Positions 1 to 8,882 of a stretch of DNA of 56,174 bases are shown here, piece by piece. Under the pieces are notes generated by a model, which saw only the letters and a program-made list of their open reading frames with translations, was not told the DNA's origin and ran no database searches. The stretch is from assembly GCF_014696315.1 (NCBI RefSeq), contig NZ_JACJPX010000054.1:1-56174 (forward strand), given 5' to 3'. The translations under genes and the position numbers were made by a program. The DNA comes from Calothrix membranacea FACHB-236 (GTDB lineage: Bacteria > Cyanobacteriota > Cyanobacteriia > Cyanobacteriales > Nostocaceae). Each line of letters opens with the position of its first letter. The first letter of the stretch is position 1.

Positions 1-6
1 AGGTTT

Positions 7-126
7 TCCTGGTGTCTATTGCGCGGTGGAACCACACTGACCCCATCCCGAACTCAGAGGTGAAACGCTGCTGCGGCCACGATAGTCTAGGGGTTGCCCT
101 ACGCCACAATAGCTCGATGCCAGGTC
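7..126 (+). rRNA. rrf: 5S ribosomal RNA
   Basis: The sequence from TCCTGGTGTC to GCCAGGTC has the cyanobacterial 5S layout: complementary ends (CCTGG / CCAGG), the conserved internal block ACCCCATCCCGAACTCAG near positions 40-57, and GATAG followed by a G-rich arm. It is the last gene of an rRNA operon entering from the left edge; 23S is not in the window. A strong hairpin with a T-rich tail follows directly. Exact ends are judged from pairing and may be off by a few bases. Confidence 0.95.
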
Positions 127-137
127 TTTTAATAAAC

Positions 138-178
138 AAAAATCCTTCCTAATGCAATTTAAGTTAGGAAGGATTTTG
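138..178 (+). terminator. Rho-independent terminator of the rRNA operon
   Basis: A 14-bp inverted repeat, AAAATCCTTCCTAA at 139-152 and its complement at 164-177, encloses an 11-nt loop and starts about 12 nt after the 5S RNA. Position and stem strength fit termination of the rRNA transcript. Confidence 0.85.
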
Positions 179-285
179 TTATATCTACCCTACTTCTGGC
201 TCAATATATGACCCTAGCTCTAGACAGTGGTTGGGCATCATTCACTTTCTGTAGCTGTGCCAAGCTGAACGCTACACTTAGCTTT

Positions 286-651
286 GGCTTTGTTGCATAA
301 AAGGAAAAAAAGATATACTTTGCCTGGGTTGGATCAGTAATTAGGCTTCAACTTTGTAACTGTCCGGCTTGCCTAACCCAATCATGCGGTTAAGGGCAGC
401 ACATTGTAGAAATAACTTGACAGCCTGATTGTCAAAGAAGCGTCGTCTCAACTTGCCACCAAAGATGGTTTTGAGTCGAAAGATGGCAGTCTCAGATAAA
501 GAATGGCGATGATAACTAGACTCTTGTTTCCATTGCTTACGTCCGACTTGATTCACCCGTCGAAGATTTTCATCTCTGGGATGCGGCTGGGAATGAGGAT
601 GTGGTTGTTGAATTTTGGCGTTGCTGCGTGGTGGAATTATTGCTCTGGCCC
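286..651 (-). pseudogene. IS5-family transposase remnant with one terminal repeat
   Basis: On the minus strand the frame ending at 341 encodes the C-terminal part of an IS5/IS4-type DDE transposase. It contains SYHRHSLSETAIFRLK, FGGKLRRRFFDNQAV and NRMIGLGKPDSYKVEA, and includes the catalytic Glu block (Y-x-R-H-S-x-x-E). The frame stays open upstream of the first Met, through IIPPRSNAK, to about 660, and then loses similarity, so the N-terminal two thirds are missing. GGCTTTGTTGCATAA at 286-300 matches the usual end of these elements and marks the left boundary. It is dead: no complete DDE domain and no second inverted repeat seen. Confidence 0.8.
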
Positions 652-897
652 TTATCGTAAGGCAGCAATCAAACGATTAATAAGTTGCTTCTTTGCTTCG
701 CTTAAAACCAGTTTATCATTCCAGTCAACTATCTCAGCTTGATAGTGGATGTTGGCTAAATCCGTTTCATTCTGACTTGACGGTATTGAGATTTCAATTT
801 CTGAGGTTGTGACAAAAATCGAAATCTCGGTTTTTGGTGTACATATATGAATAACGATCGCTCTTCCAGTGTGGAAAACTTGACAGCGATGTCTTCA
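652..897 (-). pseudogene. Coding-like open frame without a start codon (gene fragment?)
   Basis: On the minus strand a frame of about 80 codons runs to a TAA at 652-654, exactly where the IS5 remnant begins. It has no ATG, GTG or TTG start, but the last 35 codons have a protein-like composition (for example ANIHYQAEIVDWNDKLV followed by SEAKKQLINRLIAALR). I do not recognise the family. It may be the C-terminal fragment of a gene damaged by the neighbouring IS, or chance. The rest of this leader region up to thrC shows only hairpins. Confidence 0.25.
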
Positions 898-966
898 ACA
901 AGCTGCTGCCAGGTTCTGATTTATTTCCAAGGCTTTCCTATAATCATGCAAATATTTTGACAAACG

Positions 967-999
967 AAACATACCCGACTTTTTTTGTCGGGTATGTTT
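967..999. other. Perfect 13-bp hairpin upstream of thrC
   Basis: AAACATACCCGAC (967-979) pairs perfectly with GTCGGGTATGTTT (987-999) around a loop of seven T. It lies about 67 nt before the thrC start. No T-run follows on the plus strand. It could end a transcript coming from the left or sit in the thrC leader. A related hairpin with the same ATACCCGAC core occurs at 37038-37070. Confidence 0.5.
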
Positions 1000-1065
1000 G
1001 ACTGGTATTTCTACTCGTGTTACTATCAGGCGACAGTTGACAGACAAACAGGGAAAGCTAGGTTT

Positions 1066-2370
1066 ATGACTCAGACAAAATCCGCACTTAACGAAGCAGC
1101 TGCTATATATTTCCAAGCCTTGAAGTGTAAGGAATGTGGTGAGGAATATGAACTGAAAGCTAACCATGTTTGTGAATTATGCTTTGGGCCGTTAGAAGTT
1201 AAGTATGACTACAATGCTCTGCGTCGTTCTGTCACTCGTGAAAAAATTCAAGCTGGCCCGAATTCTATTTGGCGTTATCGTGCCTTTTTACCTGTAGCCA
1301 CTGACGATGTTATAGATGTGGGAACAGGTATGACTCCCCTGGTTCGTTCTCATCGTCTGGCTCGTCGTCTGGGTTTAAATAAGCTTTATATTAAAAACGA
1401 TGCTGTCAATATGCCCACCCTCAGCTTCAAGGATCGGGTGGTTTCAGTTGCTTTAAGTAGAGCCAGAGAGTTAGGTTTTACTACCGTCTCTTGTGCTAGT
1501 ACTGGGAATTTGGCTAATTCTACAGCTGCGATCGCAGCTCATGCAGGTTTAGATTGCTGTGTGTTTATCCCTGCAGACTTGGAAGCAGGTAAAGTCATGG
1601 GTAGCTTAATCTACAGCCCAACATTGATGGCTGTGAAGGGTAATTACGATCAGGTTAATCGTCTGTGTTCGGAAGTAGCTAATACACATGGATGGGGTTT
1701 TGTCAATATTAATCTTCGCCCCTACTACTCAGAAGGTTCTAAGACCCTAGGCTTTGAAGTGGCTGAACAATTGGGTTGGGAATTACCTGACCATATCGTC
1801 GCGCCTTTAGCGTCTGGTTCACTATTTACAAAAATTTATAAGGGATTCAAAGAATTTGTAGAAGTTGGTTTAGTAGAAGACAAGAAAGTCCGTTTTAGCG
1901 GCGCGCAAGCTGAGGGTTGTTCTCCCATCGCGCAAGCTTATAAAGAAGGACGTGATTTTATTAAACCAGTCAAACCGAATACCATTGCTAAATCTATTGC
2001 GATCGGTAATCCAGCAGATGGTGTTTATGCTGTGGAGATAGCTAACAAAACAAACGGTAATATTGAATCAGTTAATGATGCAGAAATCATTGAAGGCATC
2101 AAGCTGTTAGCTGAAACAGAAGGCATTTTCACTGAAACAGCTGGCGGTACAACCGTTGCAGTGCTGAAAAAATTAGTAGAAGCTGGCAAAATTGATCCAG
2201 ATGAAACTACTGTGGTATACATCACTGGCAATGGTTTGAAAACTCAAGAAGCACTTCACGGCTATATTGGCGAACCTTTGACAATTGATGCTAAACTCGA
2301 CAGTTTTGAACGCGCACTAGAGCGTTCTCGCACTCTTGATCGTTTGGAATGGCAGCAAGTACTCGTCTAA
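1066..2370 (+). CDS. thrC: Threonine synthase
   Basis: Pyridoxal-phosphate enzyme that converts O-phosphohomoserine to threonine in the cytosol. The protein is 434 aa. It starts with a rubredoxin-like zinc ribbon typical of the cyanobacterial/plant form (CKEC about residues 17-20, CELC about 32-35). The PLP lysine is in SFKDR (K122), followed by the ASTGNLANS phosphate-binding loop. The open frame reaches 27 codons further upstream with no ATG and into the leader hairpin; the ATG at 1066 gives the family's usual N-terminus, so I chose it. A MoaD/ThiS-like gene follows 117 nt downstream on the same strand, an arrangement recalled from other cyanobacteria. No regulatory element is recognisable beyond the upstream hairpin. 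Confidence 0.93.
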   Translation: MTQTKSALNEAAAIYFQALKCKECGEEYELKANHVCELCFGPLEVKYDYNALRRSVTREKIQAGPNSIWRYRAFLPVATDDVIDVGTGMTPLVRSHRLARRLGLNKLYIKNDAVNMPTLSFKDRVVSVALSRARELGFTTVSCASTGNLANSTAAIAAHAGLDCCVFIPADLEAGKVMGSLIYSPTLMAVKGNYDQVNRLCSEVANTHGWGFVNINLRPYYSEGSKTLGFEVAEQLGWELPDHIVAPLASGSLFTKIYKGFKEFVEVGLVEDKKVRFSGAQAEGCSPIAQAYKEGRDFIKPVKPNTIAKSIAIGNPADGVYAVEIANKTNGNIESVNDAEIIEGIKLLAETEGIFTETAGGTTVAVLKKLVEAGKIDPDETTVVYITGNGLKTQEALHGYIGEPLTIDAKLDSFERALERSRTLDRLEWQQVLV

Positions 2371-2436
2371 AGGATGAAAGCTGTTTACTTAGCGCCTCCG
2401 CAGGAGAAGGATGAAGCCTGAAAAACCAAATTAAAT

Positions 2437-2485
2437 ACTTCAGACTTCATACTTTATACTTCATATTTCACACTTCTTATTTCAA
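2437..2485. repeat. 7-bp repeat array (ACTTCAT) abutting the next start codon
   Basis: Seven consecutive 7-bp units: ACTTCAG, ACTTCAT, ACTTTAT, ACTTCAT, ATTTCAC, ACTTCTT, ATTTCAA. The array ends two bases before the ATG at 2488, so it occupies the place where a ribosome binding site would be expected. It is an STRR-type heptad array as found between genes in filamentous cyanobacteria. Confidence 0.8.
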
Positions 2486-2487
2486 TT

Positions 2488-2763
2488 ATGTCTGTAACAG
2501 TTTTAGTTCCCACGGCTCTTCAGAAATTTACCAATAACCAGGCTACATTAGAATGCAGCGGCAGTACGATCGCAGAATTATTTGATTCTTTAGAACAAAT
2601 CTGTCCCGGTATTAAAGCGCGCTTGTGCGATGAAGCCGGAACGCCACGGCGCTTTTTGAATTTATATGTCAATAGCGAAGATATTCGCTTTTTGGATGGG
2701 ACAGCTACACCTCTTAAAGATGGTGATGAAGTCAGTATTGTCCCTGCTGTTGCAGGTGGTTGA
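2488..2763 (+). CDS. MoaD/ThiS family ubiquitin-like sulfur carrier protein
   Basis: A 91-aa beta-grasp protein ending in Gly-Gly (VAGG at the C-terminus), the tail that MoaD/ThiS/CysO-type carriers need for adenylation and thiocarboxylate formation. The conserved block [13 protein letters not shown] and the acidic [14 protein letters not shown] end are visible. It follows thrC on the same strand. By analogy with CysO-CysM (a carrier with a PLP enzyme), a role as sulfide donor in amino-acid synthesis is possible, but a role in molybdopterin or thiamine synthesis cannot be excluded from sequence. No Shine-Dalgarno is seen because a 7-bp repeat array reaches to two bases before the ATG. A strong terminator follows 36 nt after the stop. 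Confidence 0.85.
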   Translation: MSVTVLVPTALQKFTNNQATLECSGSTIAELFDSLEQICPGIKARLCDEAGTPRRFLNLYVNSEDIRFLDGTATPLKDGDEVSIVPAVAGG

Positions 2764-2798
2764 TCAAAAGAAGTTTGAAATTTGTTAAATATACATTA

Positions 2799-2833
2799 AT
2801 AAGCGTGCCGCAACAGCACGCTTATGTTTTTTT
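2799..2833 (+). terminator. Rho-independent terminator after the MoaD/ThiS-like gene
   Basis: ATAAGCGTGC (2799-2808) pairs perfectly with GCACGCTTAT (2816-2825) around a 7-nt loop and is followed by G and a run of seven T. The remaining bases up to the antiporter start at 3076 are low-complexity (GGGGCAT/GGGGATT-like and pyrimidine runs) with no gene. Confidence 0.9.
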
Positions 2834-3075
2834 GGGCATGGGGCATTGGGGATTGGACAATACTTATTTCTCTCCATACTCTCCCCTTCTACCCTAGATC
2901 AACGAACGGAGTCGAGGCGCAGCTTCCTCTGCTTCCTTTTCCCTATTCTCTACCTCTATGAATATTTAGCAATAAATCTGCAAATTTTGTCTTCCTTGCA
3001 CCAATAACTTGAGCATAGATATATAAAAATTTGTATGCTGAGGTTAATAGGTCTTAATAGTTCTTTTTAAAACTG

Positions 3076-5412
3076 GTGCAAGAAGATTTTAGGTTAATTG
3101 TTGATTTAGTCTCAGTTCTTGCTGTCGCAGCCTGTGGCGGACTGTTTGCAGCGCTATTACGACAACCTGTGTTGTTAGGGTATCTCATCGGCGGGATGGT
3201 GGTGGGGCCGGCGGGGCTGGGATTGATTAAAGAAGTAATTCAAGTAGAGACTCTAGCTCAGTTTGGGGTCGCTTTCTTGTTATTTGCTTTGGGTGTAGAG
3301 TTTTCCTTTACAGAACTGAAGAAGGTAAAAGCGATCGCTCTGGGTGGTGGAGGGCTACAAATTGCGTTGACAATTTTAATCACGGTTGTAATATGCGGTG
3401 TTACAGGTGCTTGGGGAGCCTTACCTGCTAAGGGCGTATTTTTGGGGTCAATTCTATCTTTATCTTCAACTGCAGTTGTCCTCAAATGCTTGATGGAAAG
3501 CAACGAAACAGAAACGCCCCACGGACAGGTGATGCTGGGTATTTTGGTAGTGCAGGACTTGGCATTAGGGCTAATGCTAGCAGTCCTACCAGCACTGCAT
3601 GAACCTGGTGAAGCGATTGGTGTCGCGGTGGTGACAGCGCTGGTACGCATTGGCTTATTTGCAGCTGGTGCAGTGGTCGCTGGGATTTGGCTGATTCCTC
3701 CACTATTACGACTTCTTGCCCGCACTGAAAGCAAAGAGCTATTTTTATTAGGTGTAGTGGCACTTTGCTTGGGTATTGCCCTGCTGACAGAGTATTTAGG
3801 GCTATCCATTGAGATGGGGGCGTTTGTCGCGGGTTTAATGATTTCCGAAGTGGAATACGCTGACCAAACTTTGACCTATGTGGAGCCCCTCAGAGACATC
3901 TTTGCCAGTTTGTTTTTTGCATCTATTGGGATGTTGATTGACCCAGTGTTTTTGTGGAAAAACCTGGAATTGATTTTGGGTTTAGTAGCAATAGTTTTCG
4001 TAGGTAAGTTTTTAATCATTACTCCTTTGGTAAAACTGTTCCGCTATCCCTTAAAAACAGCTTTAATTGCTGGGCTGGGGCTAGCTCAAATTGGGGAATT
4101 TTCCTTTGTACTTGCCAGTGAAGGGCAGGCTTTGGGCTTGGTTTCGCGTACAGTGTATTTACTGATTTTAGGAACTACAGCAGTAACACTGGTTATTACC
4201 CCGTTTGTGCTACGTTTGGTGCCATTTTTATTTACTGTGGCAGAATCTATGCCGTGGCTGAAACCTTATTTAGAAGAAGTCCAACCGCGGGATATCTCCG
4301 AAGATTTGCCATTAAAAGGGCACGTAGTAGTTTGTGGTTATGGGCGAGTCGGCAAAAATTTAGTCAAATTATTACAGCAACACCAGCTACCTGTAGTCGT
4401 TATCGACCAATCTGAAAGCAGAATTCAGAAATTGCGGGAAGCAGGAGTGCCTTATGTTTATGGCAATTGTGTGAGTTTACACGTTTTAGAAACTGCTGGG
4501 GTAAATCATGCCAAAGGAATGGCGATCGCACTTCCTGACCCCATGAGTACGCGTCTTTGCCTCAAACGTGCTTTAGAATTGTGTCCAGAATTAGATTTAG
4601 TTGTTCGCGCTACTCAAGATAAAAATATTGAAGTACTTTATCAATTAGGCGCTAGGGAAGTTGTACAACCAGAGTTTGAAGCCAGTTTAGAAATGGCAAC
4701 CTATTTATTAAAAGGTTTAGGTTTGGCAGGAGATGTTGTCCAACGGGAAATGCAGCAAATTCGCAAAGATCATTATTTGGACTTGCGGCCAGAACGTACT
4801 GCATCTGAAGTTTCCCGTGATTTAGAGCAAGCAACACAAGATTTCAATCGCCGCTGGTATCCCCTACCATCTGGTTCGCCCCTAATTGGTATGAGCTTAG
4901 AAGAAGCAGATATGCGTTACTTAATTGGGGTGAGTTTAATGGCAATTCGCCGCGTTAACGGCGAAGAAATTGACTATCCCAATAACCAAACCCGATTGGA
5001 AGAAGGCGATCGCTTGCTGGTAGTGGGGGCAGATGAAGAACTAGCAGCTTTGGCAGAATTTGCCGTTGGTAGAACAGCCGTCCCAGGAGAAGATAGCGCT
5101 TGCCAGTGGACAGCAATTAATGCTGATACGCCAATTTTAGGTAAAAATTTAGCAGATTTAGATATTAGTAACAAATACGGTGTAAAAGTAGAGGCAATCC
5201 GGCGTGATGGGAAATTTATTCGCTCTCCTGATAGCCATATGGACTTGCGAGACGGCGATCAAGTATTGTTATGCGGCAGCTTAGAGAGTCTCAATCAACT
5301 ACAACCTTTGTTTGCTACATCTGAGGCATTACCCCTCTCTTTACCGATAGTCAAAGCTGATGAGGCAGAAGCTCTAAAAGAAGTTCTGCCTGTAGATCAG
5401 CCAAGATATTAA
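3076..5412 (+). CDS. CPA2 (KefB-type) cation:proton antiporter with RCK domains
   Basis: Membrane antiporter of 778 aa. About 12 hydrophobic segments fill residues 1-390 (Na+/H+ exchanger fold; RQPVLLGYLIGGMVVGP near the start, with EFSF and STAVVLK typical of CPA2). A cytoplasmic RCK_N/TrkA-N Rossmann domain begins near residue 417 (VVVCGYGRVGKN, the GxGxxG NAD loop). Two TrkA-C-like lobes follow, about residues 593-660 and 675-755 (each ending RLEEGDRLLVVG or DLRDGDQVLLCG). The start is GTG at 3076; no ATG lies near. Ion selectivity (K+ or Na+) cannot be decided. It runs convergent with hfq, with a small hairpin between them. Confidence 0.9.
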   Translation: MQEDFRLIVDLVSVLAVAACGGLFAALLRQPVLLGYLIGGMVVGPAGLGLIKEVIQVETLAQFGVAFLLFALGVEFSFTELKKVKAIALGGGGLQIALTILITVVICGVTGAWGALPAKGVFLGSILSLSSTAVVLKCLMESNETETPHGQVMLGILVVQDLALGLMLAVLPALHEPGEAIGVAVVTALVRIGLFAAGAVVAGIWLIPPLLRLLARTESKELFLLGVVALCLGIALLTEYLGLSIEMGAFVAGLMISEVEYADQTLTYVEPLRDIFASLFFASIGMLIDPVFLWKNLELILGLVAIVFVGKFLIITPLVKLFRYPLKTALIAGLGLAQIGEFSFVLASEGQALGLVSRTVYLLILGTTAVTLVITPFVLRLVPFLFTVAESMPWLKPYLEEVQPRDISEDLPLKGHVVVCGYGRVGKNLVKLLQQHQLPVVVIDQSESRIQKLREAGVPYVYGNCVSLHVLETAGVNHAKGMAIALPDPMSTRLCLKRALELCPELDLVVRATQDKNIEVLYQLGAREVVQPEFEASLEMATYLLKGLGLAGDVVQREMQQIRKDHYLDLRPERTASEVSRDLEQATQDFNRRWYPLPSGSPLIGMSLEEADMRYLIGVSLMAIRRVNGEEIDYPNNQTRLEEGDRLLVVGADEELAALAEFAVGRTAVPGEDSACQWTAINADTPILGKNLADLDISNKYGVKVEAIRRDGKFIRSPDSHMDLRDGDQVLLCGSLESLNQLQPLFATSEALPLSLPIVKADEAEALKEVLPVDQPRY

Positions 5413-5474
5413 ATGTCGTGGCTAAGGGAAAATAGCCTGCAAAGAGAAGTTTGAGGAATGTTAGCCAGCAGACT

Positions 5475-5491
5475 AGCCTAAATTTTAGGCT
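5475..5491. terminator. Short bidirectional hairpin between the antiporter and hfq
   Basis: AGCCTA / TAGGCT with AATTT loop lies between the converging genes and overlaps the hfq stop codon. It is short, so only a moderate terminator candidate. Confidence 0.4.
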
Positions 5492-5714
5492 TAATGTAGG
5501 CGATCGCGTGCTTCCAAAGAGTAGTTTGTTGGCTGTGTTCATCAACAATACAGACGCAGTTTGGATCTTGCCAAATTATCCTACCTGTAAGTAAATCGCC
5601 CGTCACCAGTTTGAAATCTACTGCTGCTGCATTTTTAATCAGGTTTTGTACTTGCCGAATACTGGGCAGTGAAGTGTCGAATTCCGTAAGGGTTTTTGGT
5701 GGTGATGGATGCAT
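5478..5714 (-). CDS. hfq: RNA-binding protein Hfq (cyanobacterial type)
   Basis: A 78-aa Sm-like protein of the divergent cyanobacterial Hfq branch. SLPSIRQVQNLIKNAA forms the N-terminal helix; VDFKLVTGDLLTGRIIWQD is the Sm1 region; WKHAIAYIKPK is the C-terminal Sm2 strand, which replaces the YKHA motif of enterobacterial Hfq. Homologues in cyanobacteria are about 70 aa and act in motility/pili rather than classic sRNA pairing (family knowledge). The gene is divergent from dapF, a neighbour pairing I recall from other cyanobacteria. The first seven residues are not conserved in my memory of the family, so the true start may lie slightly inside. Confidence 0.9.
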   Translation of the reverse strand: MHPSPPKTLTEFDTSLPSIRQVQNLIKNAAAVDFKLVTGDLLTGRIIWQDPNCVCIVDEHSQQTTLWKHAIAYIKPKI

Positions 5715-5743
5715 AGGGAAGAATGTTTAAATGGGGATTGGAA

Positions 5744-5843
5744 GGGAGATGAGGGGGATGTAGACGCTACGCGTCTTCCCGCAGGGTGGGAGATGAGGGG
5801 GATGTAGACGCTACGCGTCTTCCCGCAGGGTGGGAGATGAGGG
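5744..5843. repeat. Tandem 44-bp repeat, 2.3 copies, in the hfq-dapF gap
   Basis: Two identical 44-bp units (5744-5787 and 5788-5831) and a 12-bp partial third. Each unit contains GGGAGATGAGGGGGATG, the dyad AGACGC-TAC-GCGTCT and TTCCCGCAGGGT. It lies between divergent promoters of hfq and dapF. The flank to 5900 has ATGCCCC/ATGCCCA heptads. Confidence 0.9.
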
Positions 5844-5937
5844 AGAGAAATTCTCATGCCCAATGCCCCATGCCCAACTCCCAATTTCTCATCCATAATC
5901 GACAGTAACTAATCTTTGATAATTCATCCTTGGGTAA

Positions 5938-6777
5938 ATGGCAATCGAATTTACTAAGTATCACGGTTTGGGGAATGACTTTATTCTCATTGATAATCGC
6001 TCTTCATCAGAGCCAGTAATCACTCCAGAGCAAGCAATCAAGTTGTGCGATCGCCACTTTGGTATCGGTGCAGATGGTGTAATTTTTGCTTTACCAGGAG
6101 AAAACGGTACTGACTACACCATGCGGATTTTTAATTCCGATGGTTCAGAACCGGAAATGTGCGGTAATGGAATTCGCTGTTTAGGTGTATTTTTAGCTGA
6201 CTTAGAGGGCGAATCGAGGGCTAAAGACTTATATCGCATTCAAACATTGGCTGGTGTAATTACACCCCAACTGATGGCGGATGGTCAAGTGAAGGTGGAT
6301 ATGGGTTTACCCAAATTACTGGCTGGAGAAATTCCCACTACTTTAAGCGCTGCGGATACCAAGGTAATTAATCAACCCCTAGAAGTGGCAGGTAAAACTT
6401 GGGAAGTTACCTGTGTGAGTATGGGCAATCCTCACTGTATTACCTTTGTGGAAGATGTCGCTGCAATTCCTTTAGAAAGCATTGGGCCGCAGTTTGAACA
6501 TCACCCAGTTTTTCCCCAACGCACAAATACTGAATTTATTCAAGTAGTTAGCCGTGATTACTTGAAAATGCGAGTTTGGGAACGAGGCGCTGGTATTACT
6601 TTAGCTTGCGGTACTGGCGCTTGTGCTTCCTTAGTGGCTGGTGTGTTGACCGGAAAATGCGATCGCATCGCCACTGTAGAACTACCTGGTGGCCCTTTAC
6701 AAATTGAATGGTCAGAAATTGACCAACGGGTTTATATGACTGGCCCAGCAGAGCGAGTTTTTACTGGGAAATTATAG
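5938..6777 (+). CDS. dapF: Diaminopimelate epimerase
   Basis: Cytosolic PLP-independent racemase that converts LL- to meso-diaminopimelate for lysine and peptidoglycan. It is 279 aa, the family's usual length. The two catalytic cysteines are in MCGNGIRC (C75) and [10 protein letters not shown] (C224). The N-terminal [16 protein letters not shown] motif is intact and sets the ATG at 5938. It is divergent from hfq across repeat-filled DNA and is followed by a small hairpin and a convergent kinase gene. Confidence 0.96.
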   Translation: MAIEFTKYHGLGNDFILIDNRSSSEPVITPEQAIKLCDRHFGIGADGVIFALPGENGTDYTMRIFNSDGSEPEMCGNGIRCLGVFLADLEGESRAKDLYRIQTLAGVITPQLMADGQVKVDMGLPKLLAGEIPTTLSAADTKVINQPLEVAGKTWEVTCVSMGNPHCITFVEDVAAIPLESIGPQFEHHPVFPQRTNTEFIQVVSRDYLKMRVWERGAGITLACGTGACASLVAGVLTGKCDRIATVELPGGPLQIEWSEIDQRVYMTGPAERVFTGKL

Positions 6778-6785
6778 TTTTTATC

Positions 6786-6804
6786 GGCAGGTATATTGCC
6801 TGCC
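6786..6804. terminator. Hairpin after dapF
   Basis: GGCAGG (6786-6791) and CCTGCC (6799-6804) pair around a 7-nt loop ten bases after the dapF stop. No T-run follows, so termination is plausible rather than certain. Confidence 0.45.
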
Positions 6805-6884
6805 ATACCCAAAATTAATATCATCATGTAATTTTTCCTCCTCTGTTCACAAAAGTGATTGTCTATTTTTTATTTGGAAGTTTC

Positions 6885-8870
6885 TTAGCGTATGGGAATG
6901 GTAATTACAAACTCCGTCCCTCGTTCTGGCAATGAGAAACACTCTAACAATCCACCATGTTTTTTAGTCACAATTTGATAACTAATTGATAATCCCATCC
7001 CAGTACCTTTACCAACTGGTTTAGTAGTAAAAAATGGTTCAAATAAATGCAGTCGAACATCTTCGGTAATTCCTGTACCGTTATCAGCAATTTTAATAAT
7101 AATGTTTTTATTTACCTGAGCAGAAGTAATGTGAATTACTGGTTCAGCACAAAGCCCTTTTTCAAAAGCTTCTTCTAAAGCATCAATGGCATTTGCCAGG
7201 ATATTCATAAATACCTGGTTCAATTGTCCTGCAAAGCAAGGTATTGCTGGGATTTCACCATAATCTTTGATTAATTCAATTGGAGGGCGATTATTTTGTG
7301 CTTTTAATCTATGTTGTAAAATTAACAAAGTACTATTGATACCTTGGTGCAAGTCTGCCGTTTTAAACTCAGCTTCATCTAACCGAGAGAAGATTCGCAA
7401 ACTCAACACAATCTCACGGATGCGCTCAGATCCAATCTTCATTGAAGTCAGTATCTTAGGCAAATCTTCTATTAAATATTCAATCTCAGCTTCTTGTTCA
7501 GCATTTTGAATTTCTGCTTCTGGATTGGGGTAATATTTTTGATAAAGCTGAAGTAATAAAAGCAATTGTTTAGTATAGTCGTCAGTGTATTTAAGATTAC
7601 CGTAAATAAAGTTAACTGGGTTATTAATTTCGTGAGCAATACCAGCAACTAAGCGCCCCAAAGAAGACATCTTTTCGTGCTGGATGAGTTGTGACTGCGT
7701 AAGTTTGAGTTCGTTTAAAGTTTGCTTAAGATTAAGATTTTTTTGCTGTAGTTCTTGCGTGCGCTCTATTACTTTTTGTTCTAAGTTTTGGCTGTAAGCT
7801 TCTAGTTTGCTGTTAGCTTCGTATTGCTCTACTAGTAGTCGTTGCACCTGTTTAATTAGCTGATTCAAAGTAAGAGCTAAAATACCAACCTCGTCTTCGG
7901 TTGTCACTGAGGCTTGGAGATTAAAATCAGAGCTATGGGTAACTTGTTGTGCAATCTGAGTTAAAGCTTTTAAAGGACGAGTAATGGCTCGCGCAATTAA
8001 ACTTCCCATAATTGCCACAATCAAACTTCCCAGCAAAAATAACACTCCCAAATGCTGCCAGAGCTTCCATCGAGCTAGGTCTAAAGGCAAAATGGGATAT
8101 AACACTGTAGTTACTAGAGAATGGCTTGCACCTCGAAATAAGATGCTTTTAGCTAAATAATTCTGGTTGTCAATTGTAATTCGTCTAGCGGGTGAATCAG
8201 GGCTAGGAAATTGTCGCTTGCTACTGGGTACTGTTGATAATGTTGTAGCGACTATCTGTTTTTCTCTAAGAACAATCAAATGCTTAGAAGAACCAGCAGC
8301 AATTTTTTTCAGAAGCGTATCATCTACTGAATAACCAATGATCATTCCTCCGGAAATTCCAGCCGATGATTTAATTACATGGGTTACCACTTGCAGAACT
8401 TGTTTGTCACCTTCTACATTTAACAAATCAATTAAATGTGCACCACGGCTAGCGCTATTACTAATTGCTTCATCCAATATTTTAACTTGATATAAGGAAT
8501 TATTACGCGTATCTAGTAATAAGTTGCCTTGGGAATCAACTATTTTGATCCAATCTAATTTCAATACGGACTTAAGTGGTAATAATATCTGTAAAAGTAA
8601 GGCTTGATCGCGCTTTTCTACAGCTTGGATAAGCTGATTTTGTGTGGCAATTAACTCAATTTTAGTTTCTAGCGTTTGCTGCTCATACTGAAAATCTTGA
8701 GAAACACGTTCCGCAAAACTTTCAACTTCTTGGCGAAAATTCTGTTCCAAACTATCTGTGAACCAATGTCCTAGTGCTAGTAAGCCAAACGTGAATACGC
8801 TAAAACAAACTATTAGTAGCGGTAGAACTATCTTTTGGCTTAGACTCAACCGCCTAAAAAATCTGTGCAT
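6885..8870 (-). CDS. Membrane sensor histidine kinase with HAMP domain
   Basis: A 661-aa two-component sensor. TM1 is at about residues 14-34, an extracytoplasmic sensor domain at about 35-272, TM2 at about 273-295, HAMP at about 295-345 ([16 protein letters not shown]), a coiled-coil linker at 345-400, then the HisKA dimer helix with H413 in IAHEINNP and a complete HATPase domain (N box [10 protein letters not shown]1 [15 protein letters not shown]2 GTGMGLS). All catalytic boxes are intact. It lies 12 bp downstream of a PstS-like lipoprotein gene on the same strand, so the two are almost certainly co-transcribed. The periplasmic binding protein is a likely ligand-presenting partner of this kinase (inference). 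No response regulator is adjacent. Confidence 0.92.
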   Translation of the reverse strand: MHRFFRRLSLSQKIVLPLLIVCFSVFTFGLLALGHWFTDSLEQNFRQEVESFAERVSQDFQYEQQTLETKIELIATQNQLIQAVEKRDQALLLQILLPLKSVLKLDWIKIVDSQGNLLLDTRNNSLYQVKILDEAISNSASRGAHLIDLLNVEGDKQVLQVVTHVIKSSAGISGGMIIGYSVDDTLLKKIAAGSSKHLIVLREKQIVATTLSTVPSSKRQFPSPDSPARRITIDNQNYLAKSILFRGASHSLVTTVLYPILPLDLARWKLWQHLGVLFLLGSLIVAIMGSLIARAITRPLKALTQIAQQVTHSSDFNLQASVTTEDEVGILALTLNQLIKQVQRLLVEQYEANSKLEAYSQNLEQKVIERTQELQQKNLNLKQTLNELKLTQSQLIQHEKMSSLGRLVAGIAHEINNPVNFIYGNLKYTDDYTKQLLLLLQLYQKYYPNPEAEIQNAEQEAEIEYLIEDLPKILTSMKIGSERIREIVLSLRIFSRLDEAEFKTADLHQGINSTLLILQHRLKAQNNRPPIELIKDYGEIPAIPCFAGQLNQVFMNILANAIDALEEAFEKGLCAEPVIHITSAQVNKNIIIKIADNGTGITEDVRLHLFEPFFTTKPVGKGTGMGLSISYQIVTKKHGGLLECFSLPERGTEFVITIPIR

Positions 8871-8882
8871 AACAAGTTCTAT

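Noticed and set aside
503-742. 79-codon plus-strand frame near the IS5 remnant
   Set aside because: It is antisense to the transposase remnant and has no other support.
3258-3809. 183-codon minus-strand frame opposite the antiporter
   Set aside because: Antisense shadow of a well-supported gene; Ser/Pro/Thr-rich and without any domain.
5639-5896. 85-codon minus-strand frame upstream of dapF
   Set aside because: It runs through the 44-bp tandem repeat and overlaps hfq in another frame.
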